Of a DNA stretch of 64,000 nucleotides, positions 1 through 8,709 are shown piece by piece. The translations under genes and the position numbers were made by a program. Below the pieces are notes generated by a model. The model did not search any database. It was not told where the DNA came from and worked only from the letters and a program-made list of their open reading frames with translations. This DNA comes from CAVXNP01 sp963763305 (GTDB lineage: Bacteria; Pseudomonadota; Gammaproteobacteria; Xanthomonadales; Rhodanobacteraceae): assembly GCA_963763305.1 (NCBI GenBank), contig CAVXNP010000001.1, forward strand, positions 2,790,001-2,854,000. The letters run 5' to 3'. Position 1 is the first letter of the stretch, and each line of letters begins with the position of its first letter.

Positions 1-688
1 AGTTGAAGTGCGTGCCGGCCGGCCATTGCCGTGGCTGCTTCGCCAGATACGACAGCACGTGCGCCTGGCCGTCGACGCAGGCGCCCAGGTACATCTGCGC
101 CACATCCGATTTCGAATCGGCATAGTCCTCGTTCCAGTGCACGCCGGAGGTCATCGTCAGCAACTGCTGCACCGTGACCTTGTCGTAGGCGCTGCCGCGC
201 AGCTCGGGGATGTAGCTGCCCAGGGTGTCGCCCATGCTGCGGATGTCGCCGCGCTGCAGCGCGATCCCCAGCAGGGTGGAGGTGACCGACTTGGCGACCG
301 AGAACGACTCCCAGCGCTGCGCCGGCCCGAAACCCGGTGCATAGCGCTGCAGCCGGATGCGACCGTGCTGCAGCACCATCACGCCGGCGAGGTGGTTCCG
401 GCCCATGTAGCCGGCCAGCCATTTGGATGTGTTTTCCTGCCCGGGCAACACCAGCGGCTTGCCTGGCGGCAGCGCATGCACGTGCGCGCCGTGCGCGGCG
501 CGATCACTGGGAAACAGCTCGTACATCCGCCGGAACTGCGCCTCGCGCCGCGCCTGCGGCCAGAACAGCACCGCCTCGCGTTGCTCACCAACGGTCGGCT
601 TGTGCGGTGCGTCGCCGGCTGCCGCGGGCAGGGCGGCGATCAGGCACAGCGCGGCGGTGAGCAGGCGGGTATGGAAGTTAGGCGGCAT
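1..688 (-). CDS. Serine hydrolase of the class C beta-lactamase/penicillin-binding fold, C-terminus outside the window
   Basis: Reading the minus strand from ATG at 688 gives 229 codons without a stop, running off the left edge. Residues 1-24 look like a Sec signal peptide (hydrophobic stretch, Ala-rich cleavage region ending AAAG), so the protein should be exported. The SxxK motif is SVAK at about residues 130-133, followed by the LLTMTSGVHW stretch typical of the beta-lactamase (serine hydrolase) family. In this family the serine is the nucleophile acting on amide or ester bonds. The Tyr motif and KTG box would lie beyond the edge, so peptidase, esterase and beta-lactamase activity cannot be told apart. 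The ATG is the first in frame before the signal peptide. Confidence 0.85.
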   Translation of the reverse strand, partial: MPPNFHTRLLTAALCLIAALPAAAGDAPHKPTVGEQREAVLFWPQARREAQFRRMYELFPSDRAAHGAHVHALPPGKPLVLPGQENTSKWLAGYMGRNHLAGVMVLQHGRIRLQRYAPGFGPAQRWESFSVAKSVTSTLLGIALQRGDIRSMGDTLGSYIPELRGSAYDKVTVQQLLTMTSGVHWNEDYADSKSDVAQMYLGACVDGQAHVLSYLAKQPRQWPAGTHFN

Positions 689-829
689 ATCGGGCACGGG
701 ATGGCTTGCGGAACCGCCATGTTACCGGGCAGCGGACTGGGGACCTTGCGATCCGCAGACCCGTGCCTGGTAGTGGCGATCACCCAGGCAGCAGAAGCAG
801 CCATTGAGCGATGCGGTTGGGTGAGTCCA

Positions 830-861
830 GATCGACCACAAACCGTGGTTTGTGGTCGATC
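830..861. promoter_or_regulatory. Perfect 15+15 bp inverted repeat between fabV and the serine hydrolase gene
   Basis: Positions 830-844 (GATCGACCACAAACC) are the exact reverse complement of 847-861, with a 2-base centre. It lies 16 bases past the fabV stop codon and 142 bases before the hydrolase start. No T-run follows on either strand, so a classical intrinsic terminator is not supported. The sequence is less GC-rich than its surroundings. A dimeric repressor operator for the hydrolase gene or a cruciform terminator are both possible; this is inference from symmetry alone. Confidence 0.5.
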
Positions 862-876
862 GACACGGGCCGGTGC

Positions 877-2079
877 TTATGGCTGCACGCAATCGAATCG
901 CCGGTCCGGATCCACATCCGCCTCATAGTCCACGTCCGTCCGGTCGAACCCGAACAGCTGCAGGAACTCGTGCTTGTAGCCGGCGTAGTCGGTGATCTGG
1001 CGCAGGTTCTCGGTGGTGACGGTGGGCCAGACGGTCTGGCAGGCGTCCTGCACCTCGTCGCGCAGTTCCCAGTCGTCCAGGCGCAGGCGGCCTTCGTCGT
1101 CGGTTTGCGGGGCGGCGCCGTCGGCGCGGTAGAGGCGGTCGTGGAACAGGCGGTTGGCCTGTTCGATCGGGCCTTCGTGGATGCCTTGCTCCTTCATGAT
1201 CTTGAAGGCGATGGAGACGTACAGCGGAATCACCGGAATGGCTGCGCTGGCCTGGGTGACCACGGACTTCATCACGCCGACATAGGCGTCCAGGCCGGGA
1301 TGGCGGGCGCGCAGTTGCGCGGCGGTGTTGTCCAGGTGCTGCTTGGCCTGGCCCAGGGTGCCGTGCCAGTACATCGGCCAGGTGATCTCGGTACCGATGT
1401 AGCTGTAGGCGATGGTCTTGGCGTGTTCGGCGAGCACGCCGGCGTCGCTCAGCGCATCGATCCACAGCGCCCAGTCCTCGCCGCCCATCACGGTGACGGT
1501 GTCCTTGATCTCCTGCTCGGTGGCTGGCTCGACAGTGGCCTCGATGACCACGTCCTTGTTGGTGTCGACCGAAGTGTTGTGGAACGGCTCGCCGATGGTC
1601 TTCAGCGCCGAGCGCACCAGCTCGCCGCTGTCAGGCAGCTTGCGCACCGGCGAGGCCAGCGAGTAGACCACCAGATCGATCGGGCCGCCCATCTCGTTCT
1701 TGATGATCTCGATCGCCTTGGCGCGGGTTTCGTGGGCGAACGCATCGCCGTTGATCGATTTGGCGATCAGGCCGGCCTGCTTGGCGGCTTGGTCGAACGC
1801 GGCGGCGTTATACCAGCCGGCGGTGCCGGGCTTCTCCGGGGTGCTCGGCTTTTCGAAGAACACGCCGAGCGTGGCCGCCCCGTAGCCGAAGGCGGCGGTG
1901 ATGCGTGATGCCAGGCCATAGCCGGTGGATGCGCCGATCACCAGCACGCGCTTGGGTCCCTTGGCGGCATCATGGCCGGCGGCCTGGGTGACCGCGATCT
2001 GGTCGAGCACGTTGCGCTCGCAACCGACCGGGTGGGCGGTGACACAGATGAATCCACGTACTTTGGGCTTGATGATCAC
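877..2079 (-). CDS. fabV: Enoyl-[acyl-carrier-protein] reductase, FabV type
   Basis: Catalyses the last, NADH-dependent reduction in each cycle of type II fatty acid elongation. FabV is the triclosan-tolerant reductase found in Xanthomonas, Vibrio and Pseudomonas. The protein has the family opening IIKPKVRGFICVTAHP, a nucleotide-binding GASTGYG segment near residue 50, and the diagnostic Y-x8-K active-site motif (YWHGTLGQAK, about residues 237-246). An ATG at 2106 is in frame, but the family normally starts at the residue before IIKPK. That residue is a GTG at 2079 preceded by GAGAG at a suitable distance, so I take GTG, giving 400 residues, the usual family length. It stands alone; a REP pair lies upstream. 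Confidence 0.95.
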   Translation of the reverse strand: MIIKPKVRGFICVTAHPVGCERNVLDQIAVTQAAGHDAAKGPKRVLVIGASTGYGLASRITAAFGYGAATLGVFFEKPSTPEKPGTAGWYNAAAFDQAAKQAGLIAKSINGDAFAHETRAKAIEIIKNEMGGPIDLVVYSLASPVRKLPDSGELVRSALKTIGEPFHNTSVDTNKDVVIEATVEPATEQEIKDTVTVMGGEDWALWIDALSDAGVLAEHAKTIAYSYIGTEITWPMYWHGTLGQAKQHLDNTAAQLRARHPGLDAYVGVMKSVVTQASAAIPVIPLYVSIAFKIMKEQGIHEGPIEQANRLFHDRLYRADGAAPQTDDEGRLRLDDWELRDEVQDACQTVWPTVTTENLRQITDYAGYKHEFLQLFGFDRTDVDYEADVDPDRRFDCVQP

Positions 2080-2185
2080 TCGATGGCTCTCGCAGCGGTT
2101 GGTCAATGCGACATCTTAACCAAGCCGGGCGCACATGCGCTGCCGTAGGGAGCCTGGCTGCCGGACCCGAGGGCAGGCGCAAGCG

Positions 2186-2276
2186 GTAGGGTGAGCTTCA
2201 GCCCACCAGGGCAACGGAGCGACAACGCCGGAAGGCCGGAACAAGCGAAAAGCTGGTGGGCTGAAGCCCACCCTAC
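2186..2276. repeat. REP family A inverted pair
   Basis: Two inverted copies of the GTAGGGTGGGCTTCAGCCC palindrome (the left copy has one change, GTGAGC) flank a 47-base centre. The centre holds GGAAGGCCGGAACAAGCGAAAAGC, a degenerate form of the short repeats seen at other family A loci. It lies between phoR and fabV. No gene is visible here. Confidence 0.8.
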
Positions 2277-2338
2277 CGGGCGTCGCGGTGCGGATGGGCC
2301 CTTGGCCGGGTGAGCCGGACGCAGGGTGGCGCGCGGGG

Positions 2339-3574
2339 CTAGTCGGCGCCGTCGGATCCGTTGATGGCCGGTGGCAGCACATGGCTGGCGTCGAAGTGGC
2401 AGGCGAAGGTGGAGCCCTTGCCTGGGGCGCTGTCGATGGTCAGCCGGGCGTGGTGCAGGTTCAGCGCGTGCTTGACGATGGCCAGGCCCAGGCCGGTGCC
2501 ACCGGTATCGCGGGAGCGGCTGGAAGAGACACGGTAGAAGCGTTCGGTGAGTCGTTGCAGGTGCGGGGCGGCGATGCCGAAGCCGGTGTCGCGCACCGAG
2601 TAGACCGCGCCCTCGCCTTCGCGCCGCCAGGCGATGGTGATGCTGCCGCCGTTGGGCGTGTAGCGCACCGCGTTGCTGACCAGGTTGGACATGGCGCTGT
2701 ACAGTTCCTTGGTCGAGCCGAGCAGATCGAGGTCGGTGTCCACCTGCAGCACGATGCGGTGGCGGCCCTTGCTCAGTGCCTCGGCCTCCTTGCGCAGGGT
2801 GGCCAGCAGCGGCGCCATCAGCACGCGCTCGGGGGTGGTGCTGGTCTGGTTTTCCAGCCGGGAGAGCGTCAGCAGGTCCTCCACGATCTGGCCCATGCGG
2901 CGCGATTGGGCGCGCATCTCATCCAGCATCGGCGCCAGCTCGGGCACGTCTTCGGGATCGAGCAATTCCAGGTAGCCGTGGATCACGGTCAGTGGCGTGC
3001 GCAGCTCGTGCGACACGTTGGCGACGAAGTCGCGGCGCACCTGCTCGAGCTTGGCCAGGTAGCTGATGTCGCGGCCAAGCATCAGGCGCTGGTGCTTGCC
3101 GAAGGGCATCAGGCTGACATCCAGGCGGCTGTCCGGATGGCCGGGCGCAATGACGTCATGCAGTGTTTCGCGTGCTCCGGCTTCCAGCCAGGCGACCAGC
3201 GGCGAGTCGGGCAGAAGCGCGGGCAGCGGCTTGCCCCGGTCCTGTGGGCGCCGCAGGCCGAGCAGCAGTTCGGCGGCGTGGTTGAACCAGCGCACGCGCT
3301 GGCTGTCGTCCAGCAGCACAACGGCATCGGGCAGGTTGCCCGCGGCCAGGCGCAGGTCGCGCAGGCTCGCCGCGAGACGGCGGGATCGGGTCATGAACGG
3401 GCTGGCGTGGGCCGGGGCGGGAGCGGCCTTCGCGGACATCTTCACCCGCCATCGATGACTGCCCGGCGACAGCAGGAAGACAATTTCCGCCACGGCGACC
3501 AGCGCCACGCCGAGCGTACCGCGACCGGCCAGCCAGCCGGCCAACCCGCCCAGCAGCAAACCGGTGAACAGCAA
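2339..3574 (-). CDS. phoR: Phosphate regulon sensor histidine kinase PhoR
   Basis: Membrane sensor kinase that phosphorylates PhoB when phosphate is short; its activity is restrained through PstSCAB and PhoU. The order is two short hydrophobic segments (residues 3-35), a PAS domain (about 75-165), HisKA with the phospho-acceptor His189 in the NVSHELRTP box, an N box (NLVSNAVRYTPNGG) and G boxes (DTGFGIA, GGTGLGLAI). At 411 residues it is slightly short for the family. No ATG precedes the membrane segment in frame. The start is therefore taken as TTG at 3574, 72 bases after the phoU stop; a CTG just upstream is possible. It is the last gene of the pst-phoU run, separated from phoB by five genes. 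Confidence 0.9.
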   Translation of the reverse strand: MLFTGLLLGGLAGWLAGRGTLGVALVAVAEIVFLLSPGSHRWRVKMSAKAAPAPAHASPFMTRSRRLAASLRDLRLAAGNLPDAVVLLDDSQRVRWFNHAAELLLGLRRPQDRGKPLPALLPDSPLVAWLEAGARETLHDVIAPGHPDSRLDVSLMPFGKHQRLMLGRDISYLAKLEQVRRDFVANVSHELRTPLTVIHGYLELLDPEDVPELAPMLDEMRAQSRRMGQIVEDLLTLSRLENQTSTTPERVLMAPLLATLRKEAEALSKGRHRIVLQVDTDLDLLGSTKELYSAMSNLVSNAVRYTPNGGSITIAWRREGEGAVYSVRDTGFGIAAPHLQRLTERFYRVSSSRSRDTGGTGLGLAIVKHALNLHHARLTIDSAPGKGSTFACHFDASHVLPPAINGSDGAD

Positions 3575-3646
3575 CGCGGGCAGGTGTCCACGCGCGCGGC
3601 GACGGGGGAGGCGGGGGCATCGATCGGTCCGTGGCTGGCCGGTGGC

Positions 3647-4369
3647 TTATTCGCCGAGTTTGCGCAGTTCCGGGTTGGAGGTGAAGTCGCGCTTGGTGCG
3701 CTGCTTGTTGAGCGGCTCGCCGTGGACCTGGAACCACACGTTCTCGGCGATGTTGGTGGCGTGGTCGCCGATGCGCTCGATGTTCTTGGCCATGAACAGC
3801 AGATGCGTGCATGGCGTGATGTTGCGCGGATCTTCCATCATGTAGGTGAGCAACTGGCGGAAGTAGCCGGTATAGGCCTCGTCCAGGTCGGCGTCGTCCT
3901 TCCATACCTGGTAGGCGTCCTCGGCATTCTGGTCGTTGTAGGCACGCAGTACCGCGCGCACCTCGGCGGCGGCCAGTTTGGCCAGGTGGGCCAGGCCTTC
4001 GGTGGGGGCCACCGGGGCCATCATCGACAGCGGGATCGAGCGCTTGGCCACGTTGGCGGCATAGTCGCCGATGCGTTCGATGTCGGCGGCAATGCGCAGC
4101 GCGGCGAACACGTTGCGCAGGTCACCGGCCATCGGCGCGCGCAGCGCCAGCAGGCGGACCACGTCGTGGCTGACTTCCTGCTCGAGCTGGTCGATCGCGT
4201 CGTCGTTCTCCACCACCCGCAGCGCGGCGCGTTCGTCACGGCGGCCGATCACGTCGATGGCTGACTCCAACTGGCCGACGGAAAGCTCGCCCATGCGCAC
4301 GATCTCGCCAGTGAGGCGGGCCAGCTCGCTGTCGTAGCTCTTGATGATGTGGTCTGCGGAGGTGGTCAT
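3647..4369 (-). CDS. phoU: Phosphate signalling accessory protein PhoU
   Basis: Cytoplasmic helical-bundle protein that links PstSCAB transport state to PhoR and keeps the regulon off in high phosphate. The sequence shows two PhoU repeats, each with an ERIGDxAxNxA metal-cluster motif (IERIGDYAANVA and IERIGDHATNIA). An in-frame ATG exists at 4537, but its extra 56 residues are low-complexity and run through an intergenic repeat. The ATG at 4369 (MTTSADHIIKSYD) has AAGG at a suitable distance and gives 240 residues, the usual size. It lies after pstB and before phoR. Confidence 0.95.
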   Translation of the reverse strand: MTTSADHIIKSYDSELARLTGEIVRMGELSVGQLESAIDVIGRRDERAALRVVENDDAIDQLEQEVSHDVVRLLALRAPMAGDLRNVFAALRIAADIERIGDYAANVAKRSIPLSMMAPVAPTEGLAHLAKLAAAEVRAVLRAYNDQNAEDAYQVWKDDADLDEAYTGYFRQLLTYMMEDPRNITPCTHLLFMAKNIERIGDHATNIAENVWFQVHGEPLNKQRTKRDFTSNPELRKLGE

Positions 4370-4382
4370 GGCGGTGCCTTGT

Positions 4383-4535
4383 GCTAGTTCCCTTCTTCCC
4401 GGGGGAGAAGGTGCCCGAAGGGCGGATGAGGGTGCGGGTGGAGCGAAGAGTGCGGCATGGCCGAACCCTCTCGCCGAACCCCTCTCACCCGCAACGGGAC
4501 TCCCAAAAGCGGTCGTCGCCGGGAGAGGGGCCTTC
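4383..4535. repeat. Intergenic CTCTCCC/GGGAGAG inverted-repeat element between pstB and phoU
   Basis: The segment opens with GGGGGAGAAGGTGCCCGAAGGG and closes with CGCCGGGAGAGGGGCC, with CCCTCTCGCC and CCTCTCACCC inside. The pieces can fold into a long imperfect hairpin. A related element lies between ileS and lspA (57768-57865). Similar GGGAGAGGG elements are common between genes in Xanthomonadales. It sits inside an operon, so it may modulate pstB versus phoU expression. Confidence 0.55.
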
Positions 4536-4540
4536 AAGTA

Positions 4541-5350
4541 TTAGCCGAACCGGCCGGTGATGTAGTCCTCGGTCTGCTTCTTGCCTGGCTTGGTGAAGAT
4601 CTTCTCGGTCTGGTCGAACTCGATCAGCTCACCCAGGTACATGAAGGCAGTCTGGTCGGAGCAGCGCGCGGCCTGCTGCATGTTGTGGGTGACGATGACG
4701 ATGGTGAACTGCGCCTTGAGCTCTTCCACCAGCTGCTCGATGCGGCCGGTGGCGATCGGGTCCAGTGCCGAGGTCGGCTCGTCCAGCAGCAGCACCTCCG
4801 GCTTCAGCGCGATCGCGCGGGCTATGCACAGGCGCTGCTGCTGGCCGCCGGACAGGCCCAGCGCGTTCTGCTTGAGCTTGTCCTTGACCTCGTCCCACAG
4901 CGCGGCGCTGCGCAGCGCCTGCTCGACCCGGCTTTCCATCTCGCTGCGCGAGAGCTTCTCGTGGTGGCGGATGCCATAGGCGACGTTCTCGAAGATGGTC
5001 ATCGGGAACGGCACCGGCTTCTGGAACACCATGCCGACCTTGCCGCGCAACCGGTTCATCGAATAGCCAGGGGAGAGAACGTTTTCGCCGTCGAGCAGGA
5101 TCTCGCCCTTGGCCTCCAGCTTCGGGTAGATCGCATAGATGCGGTTGAAGATGCGCAGCAGGGTCGACTTGCCGCAACCGGAGGGCCCGATGATCGCGGT
5201 TACCTGCTTTTCCGGGATGTCCATGCTGATGCCCTTGAGCGCATGGAAGCCGTTGTAATAGAAGTGCAGGTCGCGCACCCGGATCTTCGGTGGCGCGGCC
5301 GGCGCGGCCACGGTCTGCGCCAGTGGGGCGGCGTGGGCGAATTCAGTCAT
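4541..5350 (-). CDS. pstB: Phosphate ABC transporter ATP-binding protein PstB
   Basis: ATPase of the high-affinity phosphate importer, working with PstA and PstC on the inner face of the cytoplasmic membrane. Walker A is GPSGCGKST (residues 55-63), the ABC signature LSGGQQQR (166-173) and Walker B LLLDEP (187-192), with the switch His in IVTHNMQQA. Length is 269 residues; the first 20 are an Ala/Pro-rich extension beyond the conserved core. The ATG at 5350 overlaps the end of pstA by 8 bases, so the two are probably translationally coupled. Confidence 0.97.
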   Translation of the reverse strand: MTEFAHAAPLAQTVAAPAAPPKIRVRDLHFYYNGFHALKGISMDIPEKQVTAIIGPSGCGKSTLLRIFNRIYAIYPKLEAKGEILLDGENVLSPGYSMNRLRGKVGMVFQKPVPFPMTIFENVAYGIRHHEKLSRSEMESRVEQALRSAALWDEVKDKLKQNALGLSGGQQQRLCIARAIALKPEVLLLDEPTSALDPIATGRIEQLVEELKAQFTIVIVTHNMQQAARCSDQTAFMYLGELIEFDQTEKIFTKPGKKQTEDYITGRFG

Positions 5351-6209
5351 GGGACACCTTGGTGCGGGAAAGGACCAGCCGCGAGGCCAGGCTCAGCAGC
5401 AACACGAACATGGTGACCACGAAGGCGCCGGCCCAGGCCAGCGCGTGCATCGTGTCGCCCGGATCGTTGGCGTACTGGTAGATGATCTGCGGCAGGCTGG
5501 ACATCTTGTCCATCGGGTCGAGGGTCATGAAGTTGTTGCCGAAGGCGGTGAAAAGCAGCGGCGCGGTTTCGCCACTGATGCGGGCCAGCGCCAGCAGCAC
5601 GCCGGTGATGATGCCCGAACGCGCGGCCCGGATCAGGATCTGCAGGGTCAGCTTCCACTGCGGCACGCCCAGCGACAGCGCCGCCTCGCGCAGCGTGGAG
5701 GGCACCAGCCGCAGCATCTCGTCGGTGGTGCGCACGATCACCGGCAGCGCGATCAGCCCCAGCGCCACGCCACCGGCGAAGCCGGAAAAGGTGGTGTCGC
5801 CGTGGGTCAGCGCGGTGCTGGGCAGCACCACGATGGTGTAGACGAACAGGCCCATCACGATCGACGGCGCCGACAGCAGGATGTCGTTGAGGAAGCGGAT
5901 CGCCTCGCCCATGCGGGTCTTGTTGGCGTACTCGGCCAGCCAGGTGCCGGCCAGCACGCCGATCGGCGTGGCGATGGCGATACCGATGAAGTTGATCACC
6001 AGGCTGCCGACCATCGCGTTGGCCAGGCCACCCTGGTCACCGTATGCGGTGATCTTGGTGAACAGCTTCAGGTCCAGCGCGCTGATGCCCTGGCGCAGCG
6101 TCTCCCACAGGATCCAGCCCAGGAAGCCCAGTCCGATCAGCGTGGCGACCGCGCTCAGGCCCATCGCCAGCCAGTTGGTCAGACGCCGACGGAAATAGTG
6201 CAGGTCCAT
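5343..6209 (-). CDS. pstA: Phosphate ABC transporter permease PstA
   Basis: One of the two membrane subunits forming the phosphate channel. It has about six hydrophobic segments, starting near residue 15, and the BPD_transp_1 loop motif around REAALSLG that contacts PstB. The protein is 288 residues, normal for the family. The start is ATG at 6209 (MDLHYFRRRL), whose A is also the last base of the pstC TGA stop (TGATG arrangement). The open frame continues upstream in a shifted frame of pstC, but that part is a shadow. Confidence 0.95.
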   Translation of the reverse strand: MDLHYFRRRLTNWLAMGLSAVATLIGLGFLGWILWETLRQGISALDLKLFTKITAYGDQGGLANAMVGSLVINFIGIAIATPIGVLAGTWLAEYANKTRMGEAIRFLNDILLSAPSIVMGLFVYTIVVLPSTALTHGDTTFSGFAGGVALGLIALPVIVRTTDEMLRLVPSTLREAALSLGVPQWKLTLQILIRAARSGIITGVLLALARISGETAPLLFTAFGNNFMTLDPMDKMSSLPQIIYQYANDPGDTMHALAWAGAFVVTMFVLLLSLASRLVLSRTKVSHD

Positions 6210-7228
6210 CAGCTGCCCTCCCGCTTGGCCAGCCGGCTGAGCATCACCCGGGCGATCAGCAGCACGATGAAGGTCACCACGAACAGCAGGAAGGCCAACG
6301 CCATCAGCGCGGACTTCTGCAGGCCCACCGCTTCGCTGAACTGGTTGGCGATGGTGGAGGCGATCGAGGCACCCGGGTCCAGCAGGGATGCGGACAGGTC
6401 CATCGCGTTGCCCAGCACGAAGGTCACCGCCATGGTTTCGCCCAGCGCGCGGCCCAGTCCCAGGAAGATGCCGCCGATCACCGCGGAGCGGGTATACGGC
6501 AGCACGATGTCCCAGGAGACTTCCCAGGTGGTCGAGCCCAGCGCATAGGCAGACTCTTTCAGCCGCGTGGGCACGGTCTGGAACACCTCGCGCATGACCG
6601 AGGAGATGAACGGGATGATCATGATCGCCAGCACGATGCCGGCGGTCAGGATGCTGGCGCCGAACGGGTAGCTGCTGTCGAACATCCTGCCGATGAAGGG
6701 CACGTGCTGGGCCACCCACGAAGGGTTGCCGTCGTCCGGGTTGGCGCCCAGGTAGGTGGTCAGCCAGGGCTTGATGTGTGCGGAGAAGAACGGCGCGAAG
6801 ATGAAAAGGCCCCACATGCCGTAGATGATCGAGGGAATGCCCGCCAGCAGCTCGATCGCCGAGCCGACCGGCGTGCGCATCCAGGCCGGCGCCACCTCGG
6901 ACAGGTACAGGGCGACGCCGAAGCTGATCGGCACCGCGATGACCAGCGCGATCAGCGAGGTGGCCAGCGTGCCGTACACCGGCACCAGCGCGCCGTAGAC
7001 GTCGTTGCTCGGGTCCCAGGCCGTGCTGACCAGGAAATGCCAGCCGAAGGTGCTGAACGCCTCGCGTCCGCCCCACAGGGTGGCACCGGCGGCGCCCAGC
7101 AGCGAGGCCAGCACCAGCAGCGCGCAGGCCTTCAGCAGCCAGCGGAAATGGCGGTCGTGGCGGGCATCGCGGCGGCTGCGTTGTTCCTCGGTGTCGAGCG
7201 CCGAGAGAGCTACGGGCTGGCTGGACAT
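6209..7228 (-). CDS. pstC: Phosphate ABC transporter permease PstC
   Basis: Membrane subunit pairing with PstA in the phosphate importer. It shows a cytoplasmic Arg/His-rich N-terminus, a first hydrophobic segment near residues 32-52, then a periplasmic part and five further segments. The coupling loop is LKESAYALG. An in-frame ATG at 7264 adds 12 residues, but ATG 7228 (MSSQPVAL) is preceded by AAGG at good spacing and fits the family; it gives 339 residues. The gene follows pstS after 153 bases that contain a terminator-like hairpin. Confidence 0.95.
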   Translation of the reverse strand: MSSQPVALSALDTEEQRSRRDARHDRHFRWLLKACALLVLASLLGAAGATLWGGREAFSTFGWHFLVSTAWDPSNDVYGALVPVYGTLATSLIALVIAVPISFGVALYLSEVAPAWMRTPVGSAIELLAGIPSIIYGMWGLFIFAPFFSAHIKPWLTTYLGANPDDGNPSWVAQHVPFIGRMFDSSYPFGASILTAGIVLAIMIIPFISSVMREVFQTVPTRLKESAYALGSTTWEVSWDIVLPYTRSAVIGGIFLGLGRALGETMAVTFVLGNAMDLSASLLDPGASIASTIANQFSEAVGLQKSALMALAFLLFVVTFIVLLIARVMLSRLAKREGS

Positions 7229-7283
7229 AAAGACCTTGGATCCTGGGTGAATCAACAGGCGCACCGGCTTGCCGCCTGCAACG

Positions 7284-7310
7284 GAAAAGCCGCCCCGGTC
7301 ACGGGGCGGC
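7284..7310 (-). terminator. Hairpin with T-run between pstS and pstC, probable partial terminator
   Basis: On the minus strand, GCCGCCCCG (7310-7302) pairs perfectly with CGGGGCGGC (7297-7289) across a 4-base loop and is followed by TTTT. It lies just after pstS and before pstC. A leaky terminator here would raise the level of the binding protein over the permease, as is common in binding-protein-dependent transport operons. That role is inference. Confidence 0.75.
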
Positions 7311-7381
7311 GGTTCGACCGCAGCATTCTAGCTGCCGCCGTCCGGCCAAGCCGGACGGCGATTATCGACGATCAGGTTGGA

Positions 7382-8413
7382 TCAATGCTGGAAGTCCGAG
7401 GCCCAGTAGGCTTCGATCTGCTTGACCAGCGAATCGGGCAGGGCCACGTAGTCGAGCGAAGCAGCCTGGCTCTGGCCGTTCTCCAGCGACCACTTGAAGA
7501 AGTCGAACGCCACCTTGGTGTGCTCGGCGTTCTTGGGCTTCTTGTACATGATCGCCCAGGTCGTGGCGGTGATCGGCCAGGCCTTTTCGCCCGGGGCGTT
7601 GGTCATGATCAGGTTGAAGTCCTTGGCATGGGTCCAGTCCGCGGTAGCGGCGGCGGCAGCGAAGGTCTCCGCGCTGGGCTGCACGAAGTTGCCGGCGGCG
7701 TTCTTCATGTCGACCCAGGCCAGCTTGTTCTTCATCGCGTAGGCGTATTCGACGTAACCGATCGAACCCTTGATCTGGCGCACGTACTGCGACACGCCCT
7801 CGTTGCCCTTGCCACCCACGCCGGTCGGCCAATCCACGGCGGTACCGAACTTGACCTTGGAGGCCCACTGCGGGCTGACCTTGGTCAGGTAGTTGGTGAA
7901 GTTGTAGCTGGTGCCCGAACCGTCGGAGCGATGCACCACGGTGATCTTGCCGGCCGGCAGCTGCATGCCGCTGTTCAGCGCGGCGATCTTCGGGTCGTTC
8001 CAGTTCTTGATGTTGCCCAGGAAGATGTCGGCCAGGGTGGCGCCGTCAAGCTTGATCTGGTCGGCGCTGACGCCCTTGATGTTGACCACCGGCACGATGC
8101 CGCCGACCACGAGCGGGAACTGGCCCAGGCCGAACTTCTTCAGGTCCTCGGGGCTCAGCGGGGCGTCGGAGGCGCCAAAGTCGATGGTGCCGGCCTTGAT
8201 CTGCGCGATGCCCGCGCCCGAGCCGACCGACTGGTAGTTCAGCTGGTTGCCGGTCTTTTCCGCATACGCGGCCGACCACTTGGTGACGACCGGGTAGACG
8301 AAGCTGGAACCGGCGCCGGTGATGTCGGTGGCCTGCGCGGACATGCCGAACAGCGAGGCGGCGGCGACTACGGCGGTCGTACCGATGCGAGACAGAAGAG
8401 TGGTGTTCAACAC
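7382..8413 (-). CDS. pstS: Phosphate-binding periplasmic protein PstS
   Basis: Captures phosphate in the periplasm and delivers it to PstCAB. Residues 1-28 are a Sec signal peptide ending SAQA. The mature protein opens TDITGAGSSF, the first phosphate-binding loop. Further ligand loops are SVGSGAGIAQ, FGASDAPL and RSDGSGTSYNF. Length 343 is typical. The start ATG at 8413 follows a purine-rich AAAGGAGCC. A Pho box lies about 90 bases upstream. It heads the pstSCAB-phoU-phoR run on the minus strand. Confidence 0.97.
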   Translation of the reverse strand: MLNTTLLSRIGTTAVVAAASLFGMSAQATDITGAGSSFVYPVVTKWSAAYAEKTGNQLNYQSVGSGAGIAQIKAGTIDFGASDAPLSPEDLKKFGLGQFPLVVGGIVPVVNIKGVSADQIKLDGATLADIFLGNIKNWNDPKIAALNSGMQLPAGKITVVHRSDGSGTSYNFTNYLTKVSPQWASKVKFGTAVDWPTGVGGKGNEGVSQYVRQIKGSIGYVEYAYAMKNKLAWVDMKNAAGNFVQPSAETFAAAAATADWTHAKDFNLIMTNAPGEKAWPITATTWAIMYKKPKNAEHTKVAFDFFKWSLENGQSQAASLDYVALPDSLVKQIEAYWASDFQH

Positions 8414-8502
8414 GGTGGCTCCTTTGGGAAAGTAAGCGTTCGCGGGGTTGGCCCGCCTTGGCCTATTTCACTTGTCGGGTGTTGCAATGAGATGAGTTGA
8501 AT

Positions 8503-8520
8503 GTTTCAGCAAGATGACAG
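8503..8520 (-). promoter_or_regulatory. Candidate Pho box upstream of pstS
   Basis: On the minus strand the sequence reads CTGTCAT-CTTG-CTGAAAC. This is the 7-4-7 direct-repeat layout of PhoB sites (consensus CTGTCAT repeated with a 4-base spacer); the first half is perfect and the second matches at 3 to 4 positions. It is about 90 bases before the pstS start. Position and the nature of the downstream gene support it. Confidence 0.7.
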
Positions 8521-8709
8521 TGGGTAGGGAAGGCCCCCGGATGGGGTGGGTCCGCGGGCCGCTTCAATGGCGCCAGGCCGGGGTTGTGAGGGTCCGGCGG
8601 CGGTCCGAAGTTGTCATCCAGGCGAGCGGAAACCGGAGCGGTCCCGGGACCTTCAGGGCGCGGCGGTGAGCTGCAGCTCGCCAAGAAGCAACCGGCCCGC
8701 AGGATGGAC

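Noticed and set aside
2288..4264. A 658-codon open frame on the plus strand opposite phoR and phoU
   Set aside because: It is antisense to two well-supported genes, its translation has no recognisable domain, and GC-rich DNA commonly leaves such frames open.
5343..7076. A 577-codon frame covering pstA and part of pstC as one permease
   Set aside because: The N-terminal half is a shifted frame of pstC. pstA starts at 6209 in the TGATG overlap.
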